Notes: generated from the letters alone by a model not told the origin. Shown: positions 1 to 9,432, counted from the first letter of the stretch. The stretch is DNA of 64,000 nucleotides from Bombiscardovia apis (GCF_033095945.1 NZ_AP026800.1:1736001-1800000), one strand, 5' to 3'. Numbers and translations are program-made.

Positions 1-209
1 TGATGCCAATTCGAGGGCAGTAAGGTCTCCCACCAACCGCTGCGAGAAATCGCCATACGGTCGTCTCTAAAGCTAGTGACCAACAGGCCCAGCGTCGGCA
101 CGGTCCACACCAGAGCAATCACAATAGAAATCGCAGATGCCCATGGTGAGGAGAGCTTGTTTTTAGTGCGAATAAGCGCCTTTTCCTGACGCGTAAGTTT
201 CCTGCTCAT
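1..209 (-). CDS. Sugar ABC transporter permease, MalG-type (partial, N-terminus only)
   Basis: Only the first 69 codons lie in the window; the rest runs off the left edge. The N-terminus is charged (MSRKLTRQEKALIRTKNK) and is followed by a hydrophobic segment, SIVIALVWTVPTLGLLV, then TSFR. This is the usual beginning of the second inner-membrane permease of carbohydrate ABC importers. The start codon overlaps the stop of the MalF-like gene as ATGA, so the two are translationally coupled in one operon. By position it would form the permease heterodimer with that neighbour. The substrate cannot be read from the sequence. Confidence 0.85.
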   Translation of the reverse strand, partial: MSRKLTRQEKALIRTKNKLSSPWASAISIVIALVWTVPTLGLLVTSFRDDRMAISRSGWWETLLPSNWH

Positions 210-1189
210 CTTACTTCCTGCGACTTTCTCATCTGATGAACGTTGAAAACAATCAGCGGTATCACCACGATGAACATGACCACTGCCAACGAAGCACCAA
301 GGCCGGCATTTTGATATTGGAAGGACTGGGTGTAAAACTCATTTGCAATGACCGATGTGCCGTAATTACCGGCAGTCATCGTCCGCACCACGTCGAAAGC
401 CTTCAAGCCGCCCATAGCAACCGTTGTAGTTACCACCAAAATCGCGGGGCGAATCATAGGAATGGTCAGATAGAAGAACTGCTGGCGCCCGTTGAGACCG
501 TCGAGTCTTGAAGCCTCAACAAGATCTTCAGGAATGGCCTTAATGGCAGCAGAGAGAATGGTCATAGAATACCCAGCATGCAACCAAATCATTACGAAAA
601 TCAGCAGGAAAGTGTTGATGGGCGCACTCATGAGCCACTGAGGAGCTACTACGTGCTGGCCGAATAGACGGGCCACGCCCGTATACAGGGCCGAGAGCAG
701 GCCTACCTTTTGGTCGTACACGAACTTCCACACGATGGAAGCACTCACCATAGAGATAGCCATCGGTAAGAAGAGTAGGGCCTTTTCTAGTTTTTCAAAT
801 CGAGTACGGTCAACAAGAACCGCATAGACTAAGCCAATGCCCGTCGAGAAGAGAGGAACGAGAATCGTCCATAAGATGGTGTTGAGGAGCACTTGGAGGA
901 ACTGAGGTTGGGTGAAAATGGTCACGTAGTTGGCGAAACCAACTGCATTCGTGCCGTCTCGACCATAGAAGGACGAGCGAACCGTCATCACCGTGGGATA
1001 CAAGAGGCCAAAACAGAGCAAAATGATTGTGGGCGTTAGGAACATAATCGCCACACCCCAGGAGGGCATTCGTTTCGGCAGATTCGTAAGGAAGAGTACC
1101 AAGGCCATAACTCCCACGAAGAGAAGGACAGCCAAAACCATGGCCAGCAACTTGGTCAGGTTGGTATCTGGATGCAGGATGGTGTCCAT
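206..1189 (-). CDS. Sugar ABC transporter permease, MalF-type
   Basis: This 327-residue integral membrane protein is the first permease of a carbohydrate ABC importer. It has a hydrophobic N-terminal pair of segments (about residues 15-35 and 47-70) and further membrane segments through residue 320. The cytoplasmic EAA loop that docks to the ATPase is visible at about residues 225-245, starting EASRLDGLNG and ending with the typical T-I-P-x-I-R-P. It lies between the binding-protein gene upstream (89 bp gap) and the MalG-type gene, which it overlaps by 4 bp. No ATP-binding subunit is nearby. In actinobacteria such importers often share a distant MsiK-type ATPase, which is inference here. Confidence 0.92.
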   Translation of the reverse strand: MDTILHPDTNLTKLLAMVLAVLLFVGVMALVLFLTNLPKRMPSWGVAIMFLTPTIILLCFGLLYPTVMTVRSSFYGRDGTNAVGFANYVTIFTQPQFLQVLLNTILWTILVPLFSTGIGLVYAVLVDRTRFEKLEKALLFLPMAISMVSASIVWKFVYDQKVGLLSALYTGVARLFGQHVVAPQWLMSAPINTFLLIFVMIWLHAGYSMTILSAAIKAIPEDLVEASRLDGLNGRQQFFYLTIPMIRPAILVVTTTVAMGGLKAFDVVRTMTAGNYGTSVIANEFYTQSFQYQNAGLGASLAVVMFIVVIPLIVFNVHQMRKSQEVR

Positions 1190-1278
1190 GCTGTATCAAG
1201 CCTTTCAATAATGAACCCGGCAGTTGGGTGCCTGCTTTCAACACCCAACTGTCGGTATTTGTCTAATGCTGTAGAGGC

Positions 1279-2658
1279 TTACTGCCCCTTGGGCCAAGAC
1301 TGCTCGATTGCATCAAGCACTTCTTGCTCAGACTTGTCTTGCGCGAAGTAGGAGATCATCTGCTTCCAGAAGGAGCCGGAGCCCACTTCCGAAGGCATGA
1401 GGTCTGAAGCATCGAAGCGGAAGGTGGTGCCCTTGTCAGTCAGAGATGAGTACGCCAACTTGGACAGACCCTTGAGGTTATTGGTATCAATACCTGAATT
1501 GGGGGTGATGGCGCTCTTCTTGAACTTGACATAGCCATTTGCAAACTCAGGAGAAGCTAAGAAGGCTTGGAACTGCTGCACTTCTGGCCTATCCGAGAAG
1601 GCCATAGCGAAGTTGCCGCCGCCGAGCATGGACTTGGTGTCCTTATCTTTTCCGGGCATTTGGAAGGCCCAAGCATCGCCGTCAGGAGCTATCTTTATGT
1701 CAGGATTCGAGGAGTCGTAGTTGTTCTCATAGAAGAGGGCCATGTGCATCATATAGCTGGTGCCTTCAACCAAGGGATTGCCTGCATCCTGCCAAGCAGT
1801 GGAAGCAATAGACTGTACATCACCAAAGCCACCATTGACATAGGCAGCGTTCTTTACAATCTTGCCAATTTCCTTGAAAGCATTGAGAATCTGAGGATCG
1901 TTGAAGGGAATCTCGTGGGAAGCCCACTTGCTGTAAGTCTCACCACCCGCGAAGCGAATCACGGCATCTTCCAGCCAATCAGTACCTGGCCAACCGGAGT
2001 CAGCACCACCTTCAAGGCCCACCGACCAAGGCTTGGTATTAGGATCGTTCTTGGTATCTTGGGCGATTTTCTTGGTTAAATCCATCATCTCGTCCCAAGT
2101 TTGCGGAACTGTGTATCCCTTTTCCTTGAACTTCTTGGGCGAGTACCATACGAAGGACTTCACGTTGGCATCGAGCGGAATGGCTACGAGCTTGCCATCC
2201 ACGCTCGAATAATCCTGCCAATCCTTGGAATAGTACTTAGTTACATTTTCTGCAGCGTCTTTTGGTACAGGCTTGACCTTGCCGGTGGCCGACATGGTTT
2301 TAATCATGCCAGGCTGAGAAACAGCTGCAATATCGGGAGCCGAACCGGCCTTGACCCTTACTGGTAGCTGGGAAGCCACATCGCGTGAGCCCTCGTGCTC
2401 GACCTTTGCACCGGTGCAGGATTCAAACTGGTTGAATACCTTGGTAATAGCATCTGCGTCTTGATCAATCCACAGGGTATATACCGAAATCTTTTTGCCA
2501 CTCAAGTCGCCGTACTTTTTGTATGGAGAGCACTCGACCTTGCTGCTTTCGGAATCACTCTTGTTAGAACCGCCACTCGAACCGCAGCCAGCAACTCCTA
2601 CGAGCGTAGCGATACTTACGGCCAGCGCTAGCCCTTTAGCCACTTTCCCCTTGTTCAT
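1279..2658 (-). CDS. Sugar ABC transporter substrate-binding lipoprotein
   Basis: The 459-residue product is a family 1 extracellular solute-binding protein. The start at 2658 gives the N-terminus MNKGKVAKGLALAVSIATLV followed by a lipobox ending VAGC, so the mature protein would be anchored through a lipidated Cys. A GGAG Shine-Dalgarno lies 9 bases upstream of this ATG. The longer open frame to 2925 adds 89 residues with no ribosome site and no signal-peptide logic. Internal features typical of the family include VPQTWDEMMDLTKKIAQ and a Trp/Tyr-rich C-terminal half. It heads the operon with the two permeases and probably binds an oligosaccharide; the sugar is not evident. A LacI-type operator lies about 95 bp upstream. 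Confidence 0.92.
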   Translation of the reverse strand: MNKGKVAKGLALAVSIATLVGVAGCGSSGGSNKSDSESSKVECSPYKKYGDLSGKKISVYTLWIDQDADAITKVFNQFESCTGAKVEHEGSRDVASQLPVRVKAGSAPDIAAVSQPGMIKTMSATGKVKPVPKDAAENVTKYYSKDWQDYSSVDGKLVAIPLDANVKSFVWYSPKKFKEKGYTVPQTWDEMMDLTKKIAQDTKNDPNTKPWSVGLEGGADSGWPGTDWLEDAVIRFAGGETYSKWASHEIPFNDPQILNAFKEIGKIVKNAAYVNGGFGDVQSIASTAWQDAGNPLVEGTSYMMHMALFYENNYDSSNPDIKIAPDGDAWAFQMPGKDKDTKSMLGGGNFAMAFSDRPEVQQFQAFLASPEFANGYVKFKKSAITPNSGIDTNNLKGLSKLAYSSLTDKGTTFRFDASDLMPSEVGSGSFWKQMISYFAQDKSEQEVLDAIEQSWPKGQ

Positions 2659-2751
2659 AATTATCCACTCCATCGTGTTATTTTTCATTGCACTGAATTG
2701 TTTAGCGCGCCGATACGCACAGTGCAATCGTAACAAAAAGTTAGAGCTTGC

Positions 2752-2763
2752 GCAAACGCTTAC
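2752..2763. promoter_or_regulatory. Putative LacI-family operator upstream of the sugar-binding protein gene
   Basis: GCAAACGCTTAC matches the imperfect palindrome with a central CG and flanking AA/TT that LacI-family sugar regulators bind. It lies about 95 bp upstream of the binding-protein start, in the expected promoter zone. The regulator itself is not beside it. The remaining bases of the 2659-3067 gap hold the metG terminator and no gene that I can see. Confidence 0.55.
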
Positions 2764-2865
2764 TCTCTTCTCTCTATTGGTCTCTAGAAGCATTGAAAAG
2801 AGTGGAAAATGAGCAGTTCGTGGCTGCAACCTAGCCAATATGGTGGCATGGCCAGACTGTGTATA

Positions 2866-2901
2866 CAAAAAGAAAAAGCCCGGCGAACAACACCGGGCTT
2901 T
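2866..2901 (-). terminator. Rho-independent terminator of metG
   Basis: On the minus strand a 9-bp perfect stem (AAAGCCCGG at 2875-2883 with CCGGGCTTT at 2893-2901) closes a 9-base loop and is followed by TTTTTCTTTTTG. It lies about 165 bp past the metG stop in the direction of transcription. Confidence 0.85.
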
Positions 2902-3067
2902 GAGAAGAGAGAGAAGAAGGTTCAATTATGGGGTTCCCGGGGAAGAACCTCACCAACCGTTCACCACCGGCCGGTAATACTTATATAACCACCCAATACT
3001 GGGCAACGCGGTAGAGCAAGCTCAAAGTTACCTCAAAGTTTTGTATCGACTCTGTGAAGGCTTGGGC

Positions 3068-4945
3068 TTACTCATGGACTTGGCCGGCCTTGAGTTTGGC
3101 TTGCTCAGCCTCGAAACGCGCTTGAGCCTTGGCCTTACGCTCGTCTAGCTCAGCTTGGAAGCGGTTCAACTCCTCTTCAACAGCTTCCGGGGGAATCTTG
3201 GCAAAAATAGGAGTCGGTTTAGGAACTACAGCCCCTTCTACAATGGGCTCGCTCTTCCAAGGATGCACCGTTTCGCCCAGCTGGTAGTCGCCGGTAATGG
3301 TGGGATAAGTAAAGCCGGGCTTATCTAAGTCCTCTACCTCTTCAATGCGAGGCAGGGGCGAGAAGGTGCCCGTGCCGCCGAGAGCCTCCCAGACCTTCTG
3401 CGCAGAGTGGGGCAGGAAGGGCGCGAGCAGGTGGTTGGCATCAGCAACCGCCTGGGCCGCCGTGTGCAAGACCGCAGCCAAACGCTCGGGGTCGTCCTTA
3501 ATCTTCCAAGGCTCAGTAGCCGAGATGTACTTGTTGATATCGCCCACCAACGCCATAGCCTCGCCAAGCGCCGCCTTCTGCCGCTGGCGCTCAATCAGGC
3601 CACCAACCGTATCAAAAGCTGCCTGAGACAGCTCCAGCAGAGCCTTATCGCGCTCGTCGAGCTTAGCTGGATTCACCACCGGAATCTGGCCAAAGTTCTT
3701 GTTAATCAAATTGGCTACGCGGTTGACCAGATTGCCCCAAGCAGCAGCCAGCTCTTCGTTGTTGTGACGGGCAAACTCGGCCCAGGTGAAGTCTGCGTCG
3801 GAAGTCTCTGGGCCAGCCACGGAAATGTAGTATCGCACGGCGTCTACCGGGTAGCGGGCCAAGATGTCTTTCACATAAATCACGATGCCGCGCGAGGAGG
3901 AGAACTTCTTGCCCTCCATGGTCATGAACTCGCTGGCCACCACCTGCTCGGGCAGGTTGAGCTCGCCAAACTTGCCGGGCTCGCCGCCCTTAGAACCCTC
4001 GCCGTTGTAAGCCAGCAGCTCGGAGGGCCAAATCTGGGAGTGGAAGGTGATGTTGTCTTTGCCCATAAAGTAGTAGCCCAGCGATTCTGGGTCACTCCAC
4101 CACTTGCGCCAAGCGTCCGGATCGCCCTGGCGGCGGGCCCACTCAATCGAGGCAGACAGGTAGCCGATAACCGCGTCGAACCACACGTAGAGCTTCTTGT
4201 TGGGATTGTCTATCCAACCAGCAACCGGCACCGGAATACCCCAGTCAATGTCTCGGGTAATGGCGCGCGGTTTTACCTCGCGGAAGAGGCCCAGCGAGAA
4301 GTTCAATACATTGGTACGCCAGTCTTTGCGGGTCTTGAGCCAGGCTTCGTTGGCCTCGGCCAGCGCGGGTAAGTCGAGGAAGAAGTGCTCGGTCTCCTCA
4401 AAGCGCGGAGTTTCGCCATTTATCTTGGAGCGAGGGTTAATCAGCTCGTCTGGGTCGAGTCCGTTGCCGCAGTTGTCGCACTGGTCGCCGCGAGCGCCGT
4501 CGTAACCGCAGATAGGGCAGGTGCCTTCAATATAGCGGTCGGGCAGGGTGCGGCCCGTGGATGGCGAAATTGCAACCTTTTGGGTGCCCTTGTAAATGTA
4601 GCCGTTTTCTAAGCACTGCTTGAAGAGCTCTTGAACCACCTGCTCGTGGTTGCCGGTCGTGGTGCGGGTAAAGAGATCGTAGCTCAAACCCAGCTCGCAC
4701 AAGTCTTTGACGATGACCTTGTTATAACGGTCGGCAATCTCCTGTGCACCAATGCCTTCTGCCTCGGCCTCAACCAGAATGGGGGTGCCGTGCTCGTCGG
4801 TGCCGGAGACCATGAGGACTTCGTTGCCCTTCATGCGCTCGTAGCGGGCGAAGACGTCTGAGGGCACGCCGAAGCCTGCTACGTGGCCGATGTGACGGGG
4901 GCCGTTGGCGTAAGGCCAGGCTACAGAAACCAGTATTTTGCTCAT
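3068..4945 (-). CDS. metG: Methionyl-tRNA synthetase
   Basis: A 625-residue class I aminoacyl-tRNA synthetase that charges tRNA-Met. The HIGH signature is at residues 18-21 (PRHIGH). The KMSKS-type loop reads KKFSSSRG near residue 345. A zinc knuckle, CPICGY followed by CDNCG, sits near residues 142-160, as in MetG forms with one or two Cys clusters. The C-terminal 40 residues are charged and probably helical ([17 protein letters not shown]); there is no fused EMAP-like tRNA-binding domain. The length fits the actinobacterial enzyme. It is transcribed alone and ends at a strong terminator. Its closeness to rsmI and the PMT gene is also seen in other actinobacteria. Confidence 0.98.
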   Translation of the reverse strand: MSKILVSVAWPYANGPRHIGHVAGFGVPSDVFARYERMKGNEVLMVSGTDEHGTPILVEAEAEGIGAQEIADRYNKVIVKDLCELGLSYDLFTRTTTGNHEQVVQELFKQCLENGYIYKGTQKVAISPSTGRTLPDRYIEGTCPICGYDGARGDQCDNCGNGLDPDELINPRSKINGETPRFEETEHFFLDLPALAEANEAWLKTRKDWRTNVLNFSLGLFREVKPRAITRDIDWGIPVPVAGWIDNPNKKLYVWFDAVIGYLSASIEWARRQGDPDAWRKWWSDPESLGYYFMGKDNITFHSQIWPSELLAYNGEGSKGGEPGKFGELNLPEQVVASEFMTMEGKKFSSSRGIVIYVKDILARYPVDAVRYYISVAGPETSDADFTWAEFARHNNEELAAAWGNLVNRVANLINKNFGQIPVVNPAKLDERDKALLELSQAAFDTVGGLIERQRQKAALGEAMALVGDINKYISATEPWKIKDDPERLAAVLHTAAQAVADANHLLAPFLPHSAQKVWEALGGTGTFSPLPRIEEVEDLDKPGFTYPTITGDYQLGETVHPWKSEPIVEGAVVPKPTPIFAKIPPEAVEEELNRFQAELDERKAKAQARFEAEQAKLKAGQVHE

Positions 4946-5077
4946 ACTGGTAGATTATCGGCCCTAGGGTACAAGGCGGGCGCTTTCCTTTACTGAGCGC
5001 AGCAGCGAGCGCGGGCTTGGACCGAGCCGGGTTGTAAAGGCGGACTGCGAGGGCGAGGGAGCGTTTTATTTGCTCAC

Positions 5078-5182
5078 TTATGCACGCTCACTTGTCCACA
5101 AGCCGCAAAATGGGTTGACTTTATGCACAAATCTACTGTCCGGAATCACTTTCAGGTCGCTTTCAACACACTCTTATGCACC
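5078..5182 (+). promoter_or_regulatory. Cluster of four DnaA-box-like sites
   Basis: Within the 328-bp gap between metG and the next gene, four same-strand nonamers resemble DnaA boxes: TTATGCACG at 5078, TTGTCCACA at 5092, TTATGCACA at 5121 and TTATGCACC at 5174. TTGTCCACA equals the actinobacterial consensus and TTATGCACA fits TTATNCACA. The other two differ only in the last base. No other gene or RNA is seen in this gap. Function is inference: DnaA-responsive promoter control or DnaA titration. Confidence 0.5.
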
Positions 5183-5273
5183 GCCAAGCTCACCGCGAGG
5201 GCAAACATCCACATCCGCCCCTTGCAGCAGCGCACGATTCGCCACCCCCTGTGCCCGCCTTTAGGCTCGAATC

Positions 5274-6110
5274 ATGACTGATAGCAGACTCACCAGTAGC
5301 GCCGGCAGCCCCTCCGACGCAGGCACAGCCCTCCTCGAACGACCAGCAATCATGCAGCCCAGCGGCCCTACTCCTGCCACTGCTCAAACCTTCCGACCGC
5401 CCCTGCGAAGACCTCCCTCTCGCCCGGCCCGCCGCCATCCAAGCAAAGCCCGCAGTTCCGCTTGGAAGCAGGGCATACTTGAGGAGCAGGGCCAGCCTGA
5501 CCAGGTCACCCGCCGTCAAATCGCCTCCCTGTCTAAGCCCAAACCCAGCGCCAGCGATTCCCTGCCCGATCTGGTGCTCCTGAGCAAACTACCCGGCCCC
5601 AACAGTATGCGCCTGCTGACTCAATACCGCCTCGTCGAGCCTCTCGACCCCAACGCCGCCTACCTGAGCGAGCGCGCCAGCGGTATTTTCGGCCGCGCCG
5701 CGATTGCTAAGCGCCTCATACCTTACGGCACCACTGCCTGCAACAGTTTGGCCTCTTGGGTGTGGTCGGGCGGCCTTTTCCCGCCTTACTTGGACGTAGT
5801 TTCTAGCTCCCACTTCCGCACTCCCATGTATAGCCACCCCTTGCGGGTTCACAACCGCAAGCTCCCCTTTGAGCACATGATGAAACTGGGTAGGCTCTGG
5901 ACCACTTCACCCCTGCGCACGGCCTGCGATTTGGCTTGCGAGGAGCGCTCAGACGAAGACAATTCTGGCAAAGTAGCTTCCCTGCATACACTGATGGAGC
6001 AGTATCAAGTTAGCTCGAACGCCTGCCTGAACCTGCTGGCCGCCAATCCGCGCTGGCCCGGGCACAATTCGGGCATTGAAACCTTTAACCTTTTACGAAA
6101 GTTGGCATAA
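5274..6110 (+). CDS. AbiEi-antitoxin-like hypothetical protein
   Basis: A 278-residue protein. The first 100 residues are Pro/Ser/Arg-rich and probably disordered. From about residue 115 the layout resembles actinobacterial proteins related to the AbiEi-type antitoxin C-terminal domain: a helix-rich start, a basic stretch with SHPLRVHNRKL, then the recognisable TTSPLRTACDLACEE motif near residue 205. These proteins are usually annotated as type IV toxin-antitoxin AbiEi-family or hypothetical. No nucleotidyltransferase toxin follows. Instead the stop overlaps the start of a small LRV-repeat gene (TAATG), so the two are translationally coupled. The likeness to AbiEi is weak and from memory of the motif. 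Confidence 0.6.
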   Translation: MTDSRLTSSAGSPSDAGTALLERPAIMQPSGPTPATAQTFRPPLRRPPSRPARRHPSKARSSAWKQGILEEQGQPDQVTRRQIASLSKPKPSASDSLPDLVLLSKLPGPNSMRLLTQYRLVEPLDPNAAYLSERASGIFGRAAIAKRLIPYGTTACNSLASWVWSGGLFPPYLDVVSSSHFRTPMYSHPLRVHNRKLPFEHMMKLGRLWTTSPLRTACDLACEERSDEDNSGKVASLHTLMEQYQVSSNACLNLLAANPRWPGHNSGIETFNLLRKLA

Positions 6111-6508
6111 TGAAGCTGTTTTCCAGCATGAAACGCGGCCGTCGAGCAGTCAAGAAAGTAGACAAACTCAAGCAATTACGGGAGGGCACTCAGGCCGGCG
6201 CTAATCCTAGCCAGCGCCCAGCTCAGAGGTCAAGCAGCGCTGGCAATACGGGCAATGCAGGCAATCCAAGCAGTGCAGCGCCCCCAGTGCCACCCCTACT
6301 GCTAACTCCCGCGCTTGCTTGCGACCCGGGAACACCGCCGGAAGTGCTCTGGCATATAGCCCGCGAGGTGCCCGAACTGCGGCGCTGGCTGCCGGCCAAC
6401 CCTAAAGCGTCGCCCGAGATGCTTGAAACCATATCTCAACTGGGCGGCCCCGGCGTCAAGCAAGCGCTCACTATATTGTTAGAGTCGCTGGGAGGCAGCA
6501 GCAGATAG
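6110..6508 (+). CDS. Small variant-leucine-rich-repeat (LRV) protein
   Basis: A 132-residue protein with a basic N-terminus (MKLFSSMKRGRRAVKKVDK) and a Gly/Asn/Ser/Pro-rich linker. It ends in a compact helical C-terminal region at about residues 70-130. That region reads TPPEVLWHIAREVPELRRWL, then NPKASPEMLETISQ. This is the LRV helix pair found in many bifidobacterial proteins, where it appears next to regulatory or membrane modules. Its start overlaps the preceding AbiEi-like gene by one base, so translation is coupled. No enzyme motif is visible. It may act as a partner-binding module for its neighbour, which is inference from the coupling only. Confidence 0.7.
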   Translation: MKLFSSMKRGRRAVKKVDKLKQLREGTQAGANPSQRPAQRSSSAGNTGNAGNPSSAAPPVPPLLLTPALACDPGTPPEVLWHIAREVPELRRWLPANPKASPEMLETISQLGGPGVKQALTILLESLGGSSR

Positions 6509-6571
6509 TTTTGCTGACTTTCTGCACTACTCACGCTTGCTGGAAGCCCCCGCTCAGCAGCGCTTACCCGC

Positions 6572-7561
6572 TTATGCGCCCTGCTGCTGCTCAAGCTCCA
6601 AAACTGCCGCATACACGGCCTTGCGCTTAGGAATCGAGCCGTCTGGCAGCGGATGCTCGGCCACTACCTGCCCAATGGCATCCTTAACCCGCAGACCTTG
6701 CTCTTGTGCGCGAGCGATGGATAATTGCGCCAGCGCTTGCGTCGAAAGCACCTCCGGACTGGCCTCAATCGCCTCCTGCGCCGAGGCTCCGGCTACCACG
6801 AGCACGAACTCACCCCGAGGCTCATTTTCATGGACAAAGTCATGTAATTCTTGCAGGCTGGATCGCTTCACTTCCTCATAAGTCTTGGTTAACTCCCGGC
6901 ACATAGCCATCCGCCGCTCCGGGCCAAAAGCCTCCAGCAAGTCGTCCATAGAATCAGCCAAGCGCCGAGGCGACTCGTAAAAAACCATCGTGCGCTGCTC
7001 AGCCTTCAGTGAGCGCAAATATTGCCTGCGTTCAGACTGCTTGCGGGGCAGGAAACCTTCGTAGCAGAAGCGGTCCGTCGGCAGACCAGACAAGGCCAGA
7101 GCGTCGAGCACCGCACTCGGCCCGGGCGCGCAAGTTACCGGCAGGCCGCGCTCAATAGCCCGACGTACAATCGCCAGCCCGGGGTCGTTAATAGTAGGCA
7201 TGCCTGCGTCGGAGACTACCAATACGCAAGCCCCCTGCTCCACTTGGTCTAGCAAATGGTCGGACTGCTTGCGCTCGTTGTGGTCGTGGTAAGCCACCAC
7301 TCGCCCGCCCACGCGCACACCCAAGCGGTTAGCCAAATCGTAGAGCCTGCGGGTATCTTCGGCCGCAACAATGCTGGCTCCGGCAAGCAAATCACGCAAG
7401 CGCTGGGAGGCATCAGCCGTGTTGCCAATAGGCGTGGCCGCGAGCACCACCGTTCCGGCAGGCACCAAAGCGCTCGACGAAAGCGAAGCCGGGCCGCTTT
7501 CCGCAGCTAGTTCCTGCTGTTGTGACATGTCTTGTGTTGATTCCTGCTCTGCCTCACTCAT
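6572..7561 (-). CDS. rsmI: 16S rRNA (cytidine-1402-2'-O)-methyltransferase
   Basis: The 329-residue protein belongs to the tetrapyrrole-methylase fold and methylates the ribose of C1402 in 16S rRNA using S-adenosylmethionine. Diagnostic segments are LAATPIGNTADASQRLRDLL (about residues 39-58), AAEDTRRLYDLANRLGV, VVSDAGMPTINDPG, a CAPGPSAVLDALALSGLP loop and FYESPRRLADSMDDL. A 35-residue Glu/Ser-rich N-terminal extension precedes the domain and may start later than annotated. The gene is divergent from the PMT gene with 25 bp between the starts, so their promoters must overlap. This pairing is conserved in actinobacteria. Confidence 0.95.
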   Translation of the reverse strand: MSEAEQESTQDMSQQQELAAESGPASLSSSALVPAGTVVLAATPIGNTADASQRLRDLLAGASIVAAEDTRRLYDLANRLGVRVGGRVVAYHDHNERKQSDHLLDQVEQGACVLVVSDAGMPTINDPGLAIVRRAIERGLPVTCAPGPSAVLDALALSGLPTDRFCYEGFLPRKQSERRQYLRSLKAEQRTMVFYESPRRLADSMDDLLEAFGPERRMAMCRELTKTYEEVKRSSLQELHDFVHENEPRGEFVLVVAGASAQEAIEASPEVLSTQALAQLSIARAQEQGLRVKDAIGQVVAEHPLPDGSIPKRKAVYAAVLELEQQQGA

Positions 7562-7586
7562 AGCTCTAGTATCGCTTAACCTAGAG

Positions 7587-9266
7587 ATGATGAGTATGGT
7601 GAAGCTAAGATCCTTGCAACATAGCTCCGGCCGGGCATTGGGAACCGCCAGGAGCCGTGTGCGCGCGCAGCTTGCCCGCCTGAGCCCCCGCGCGAAAGGC
7701 TGGCTCGGCTCCCTGCTTATGGCCGTGTTCGCCGCGATCCTGCGCTTCGCCCGCCTTGGCTCCCCGCGAGCTGTGGTTTTCGACGAAACCTATTACGTTA
7801 AAGACGCTTGGACCATGCTCATGACCGGCGAGCCGCGCGATTGGCCCGAAAAAGTGGGGGCCGCCAAAACTCCCATCGACCAACTGTTTGCCTCTGGCCA
7901 AACGGATTTGTGGCTTTCTAGCGCCGAATACGTGGTGCATCCGCCCATGGGCAAGTGGTGCATCGCCTTGGGTTTGAAGCTCTTCGGCGGCGCGGGCAAC
8001 CCCTTCGCTTGGCGGGCTGCAACCGCTCTGGCGGGCACTATAGCCGTGCTCCTCTTATGCCGGGTGGCCTTGCGCCTCTTTAAGAACCTGCCCTTGGCCT
8101 TGGCAGCAGGCTTCCTCATGGCGGTCGACGGCCTGGGTATTTCCATGAGCCGCACGGGTTTACTCGACAATTTCATCATGATTTTTGCCCTAGCCGCCTT
8201 CGCCTGCCTGCTGGCCCACCGCGACTGGGCCCAAGAGCGCCTACGCAGCTCCTACCAGCAAGACATCCACTCGCGCGCCGCCAATTTTGCAGTCACTACC
8301 CGCCGCTTGGGCCGCAAACGAGGGCAGACCCGCCTCGTGCTCGACTCCTCCGGCCCCTTCATTGCCTGGTCTTGGTGGAGGCTGGCAGCCGCGGTATTGC
8401 TGGGTTTAGCTACCGGTACTAAATGGTCGGGCACATATTTCTTCGCAGTATTCGCCCTGATTTCCGTGCTCTGGGATGCTTACGAACGCCACGAAGCCGG
8501 CTACCGCGCCTGGCTCCTCGCCGCAGTGTTCAAAGACGGTCTGCCGGCCGCCGCTTACATGCTCCCCGCTTGGGCCGCGAGCTACATGGCCACTTGGCTT
8601 GGCTGGTTTATCCACCCCGATTCCTACCTGCGCAATTGGGCCGAGCGCAACCCGGGCGAGGGCCTGACTTGGCTGCCTGGAAGCCTGCGCTCCTTCGTGG
8701 AATACCACCAGCAAATGTGGCAATTCCACACCACCCTCGACTCGCCCCACCCCTACATGGCCAACCCGCTCACCTGGCCCCTGCAAATTCGCCCCACCTC
8801 CTTCTACTGGGAAAAACTGCCCGACCATCCGGGCTTGTGCAAGCTAGCGCCCGGCTCCTCTTGCATCGCTTCGGTCACCTCTTTGGGCAACCCGATTCTG
8901 TGGTGGCTGGGCTCAATCAGTCTCATATTGGGAATCATTATCGCTTGCATCTTCCGCCGCGGCGACTGGCGCTTCCTAGCCGTCGGAGCTGGTCTCTTGG
9001 CTGGCTGGCTGCCTTGGGCCCAATACCTACACCGCACCACCTTCACCTTCTACGCCATCGTCATCCTGCCATGGATGATTCTCGCTATCTGCTATCTGGC
9101 CGCCTGGCTCAAAGACAACATGGCCGCCCGCAGCTACCGCCGCACCTGCACCATCACCCTCAGCCTTATCGGCGCAGTCTCCCTCTTCTTCTACCCCATT
9201 TGGACCGCTATCCCTGTGCCGTACGGCTTCTGGCTAGTCCACATGTGGCTCCCCAGCTGGGTGTAG
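7587..9266 (+). CDS. pmt: Polyprenol-phosphate-mannose protein mannosyltransferase (PMT family)
   Basis: A 559-residue multi-spanning glycosyltransferase of the GT39/GT-C fold. It transfers mannose from polyprenyl-phosphate-mannose to exported proteins. The essential acidic pair in the first extracellular loop is visible as VFDETYYVKDAW near residue 67, after the first membrane helix. PPMGKWCIALG is the second typical loop, and about ten membrane helices follow. Three in-frame ATGs (7587, 7590, 7596) could start it; none has a strong ribosome site, so 7587 is a choice. It is divergent from rsmI, as in Mycobacterium. The several secreted proteins in this window are possible substrates. Confidence 0.9.
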   Translation: MMSMVKLRSLQHSSGRALGTARSRVRAQLARLSPRAKGWLGSLLMAVFAAILRFARLGSPRAVVFDETYYVKDAWTMLMTGEPRDWPEKVGAAKTPIDQLFASGQTDLWLSSAEYVVHPPMGKWCIALGLKLFGGAGNPFAWRAATALAGTIAVLLLCRVALRLFKNLPLALAAGFLMAVDGLGISMSRTGLLDNFIMIFALAAFACLLAHRDWAQERLRSSYQQDIHSRAANFAVTTRRLGRKRGQTRLVLDSSGPFIAWSWWRLAAAVLLGLATGTKWSGTYFFAVFALISVLWDAYERHEAGYRAWLLAAVFKDGLPAAAYMLPAWAASYMATWLGWFIHPDSYLRNWAERNPGEGLTWLPGSLRSFVEYHQQMWQFHTTLDSPHPYMANPLTWPLQIRPTSFYWEKLPDHPGLCKLAPGSSCIASVTSLGNPILWWLGSISLILGIIIACIFRRGDWRFLAVGAGLLAGWLPWAQYLHRTTFTFYAIVILPWMILAICYLAAWLKDNMAARSYRRTCTITLSLIGAVSLFFYPIWTAIPVPYGFWLVHMWLPSWV

Positions 9267-9432
9267 GGCCAGCCGCACCCCTCTTCTCGCGCCGCTTCTC
9301 GCAGCCCAATTGCGCCCGACTTGTGTGCCCTTCGCACGGGTCTGAGCACGCCTGCCCACTTCGCTGCCCGGCTTGCTATGGTTGATAGGGTTTGATGTGT
9401 CTGCGCTCGCTAGATGATGGGATTTGCCACCT

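Noticed and set aside
1279-2925. 548-residue version of the sugar-binding protein
   Set aside because: The first 89 codons have no ribosome site and would bury the lipoprotein signal peptide; GGAG before 2658 marks the true start.
5078-5182. Chromosomal origin oriC
   Set aside because: Four DnaA-like boxes are present, but there is no dnaA-dnaN-recF neighbourhood and no long AT-rich unwinding region.
8423-9385. 320-residue frame overlapping the PMT gene
   Set aside because: Pro/His/Arg-rich frame shadow of a high-GC membrane protein gene; it does not continue any family pattern.
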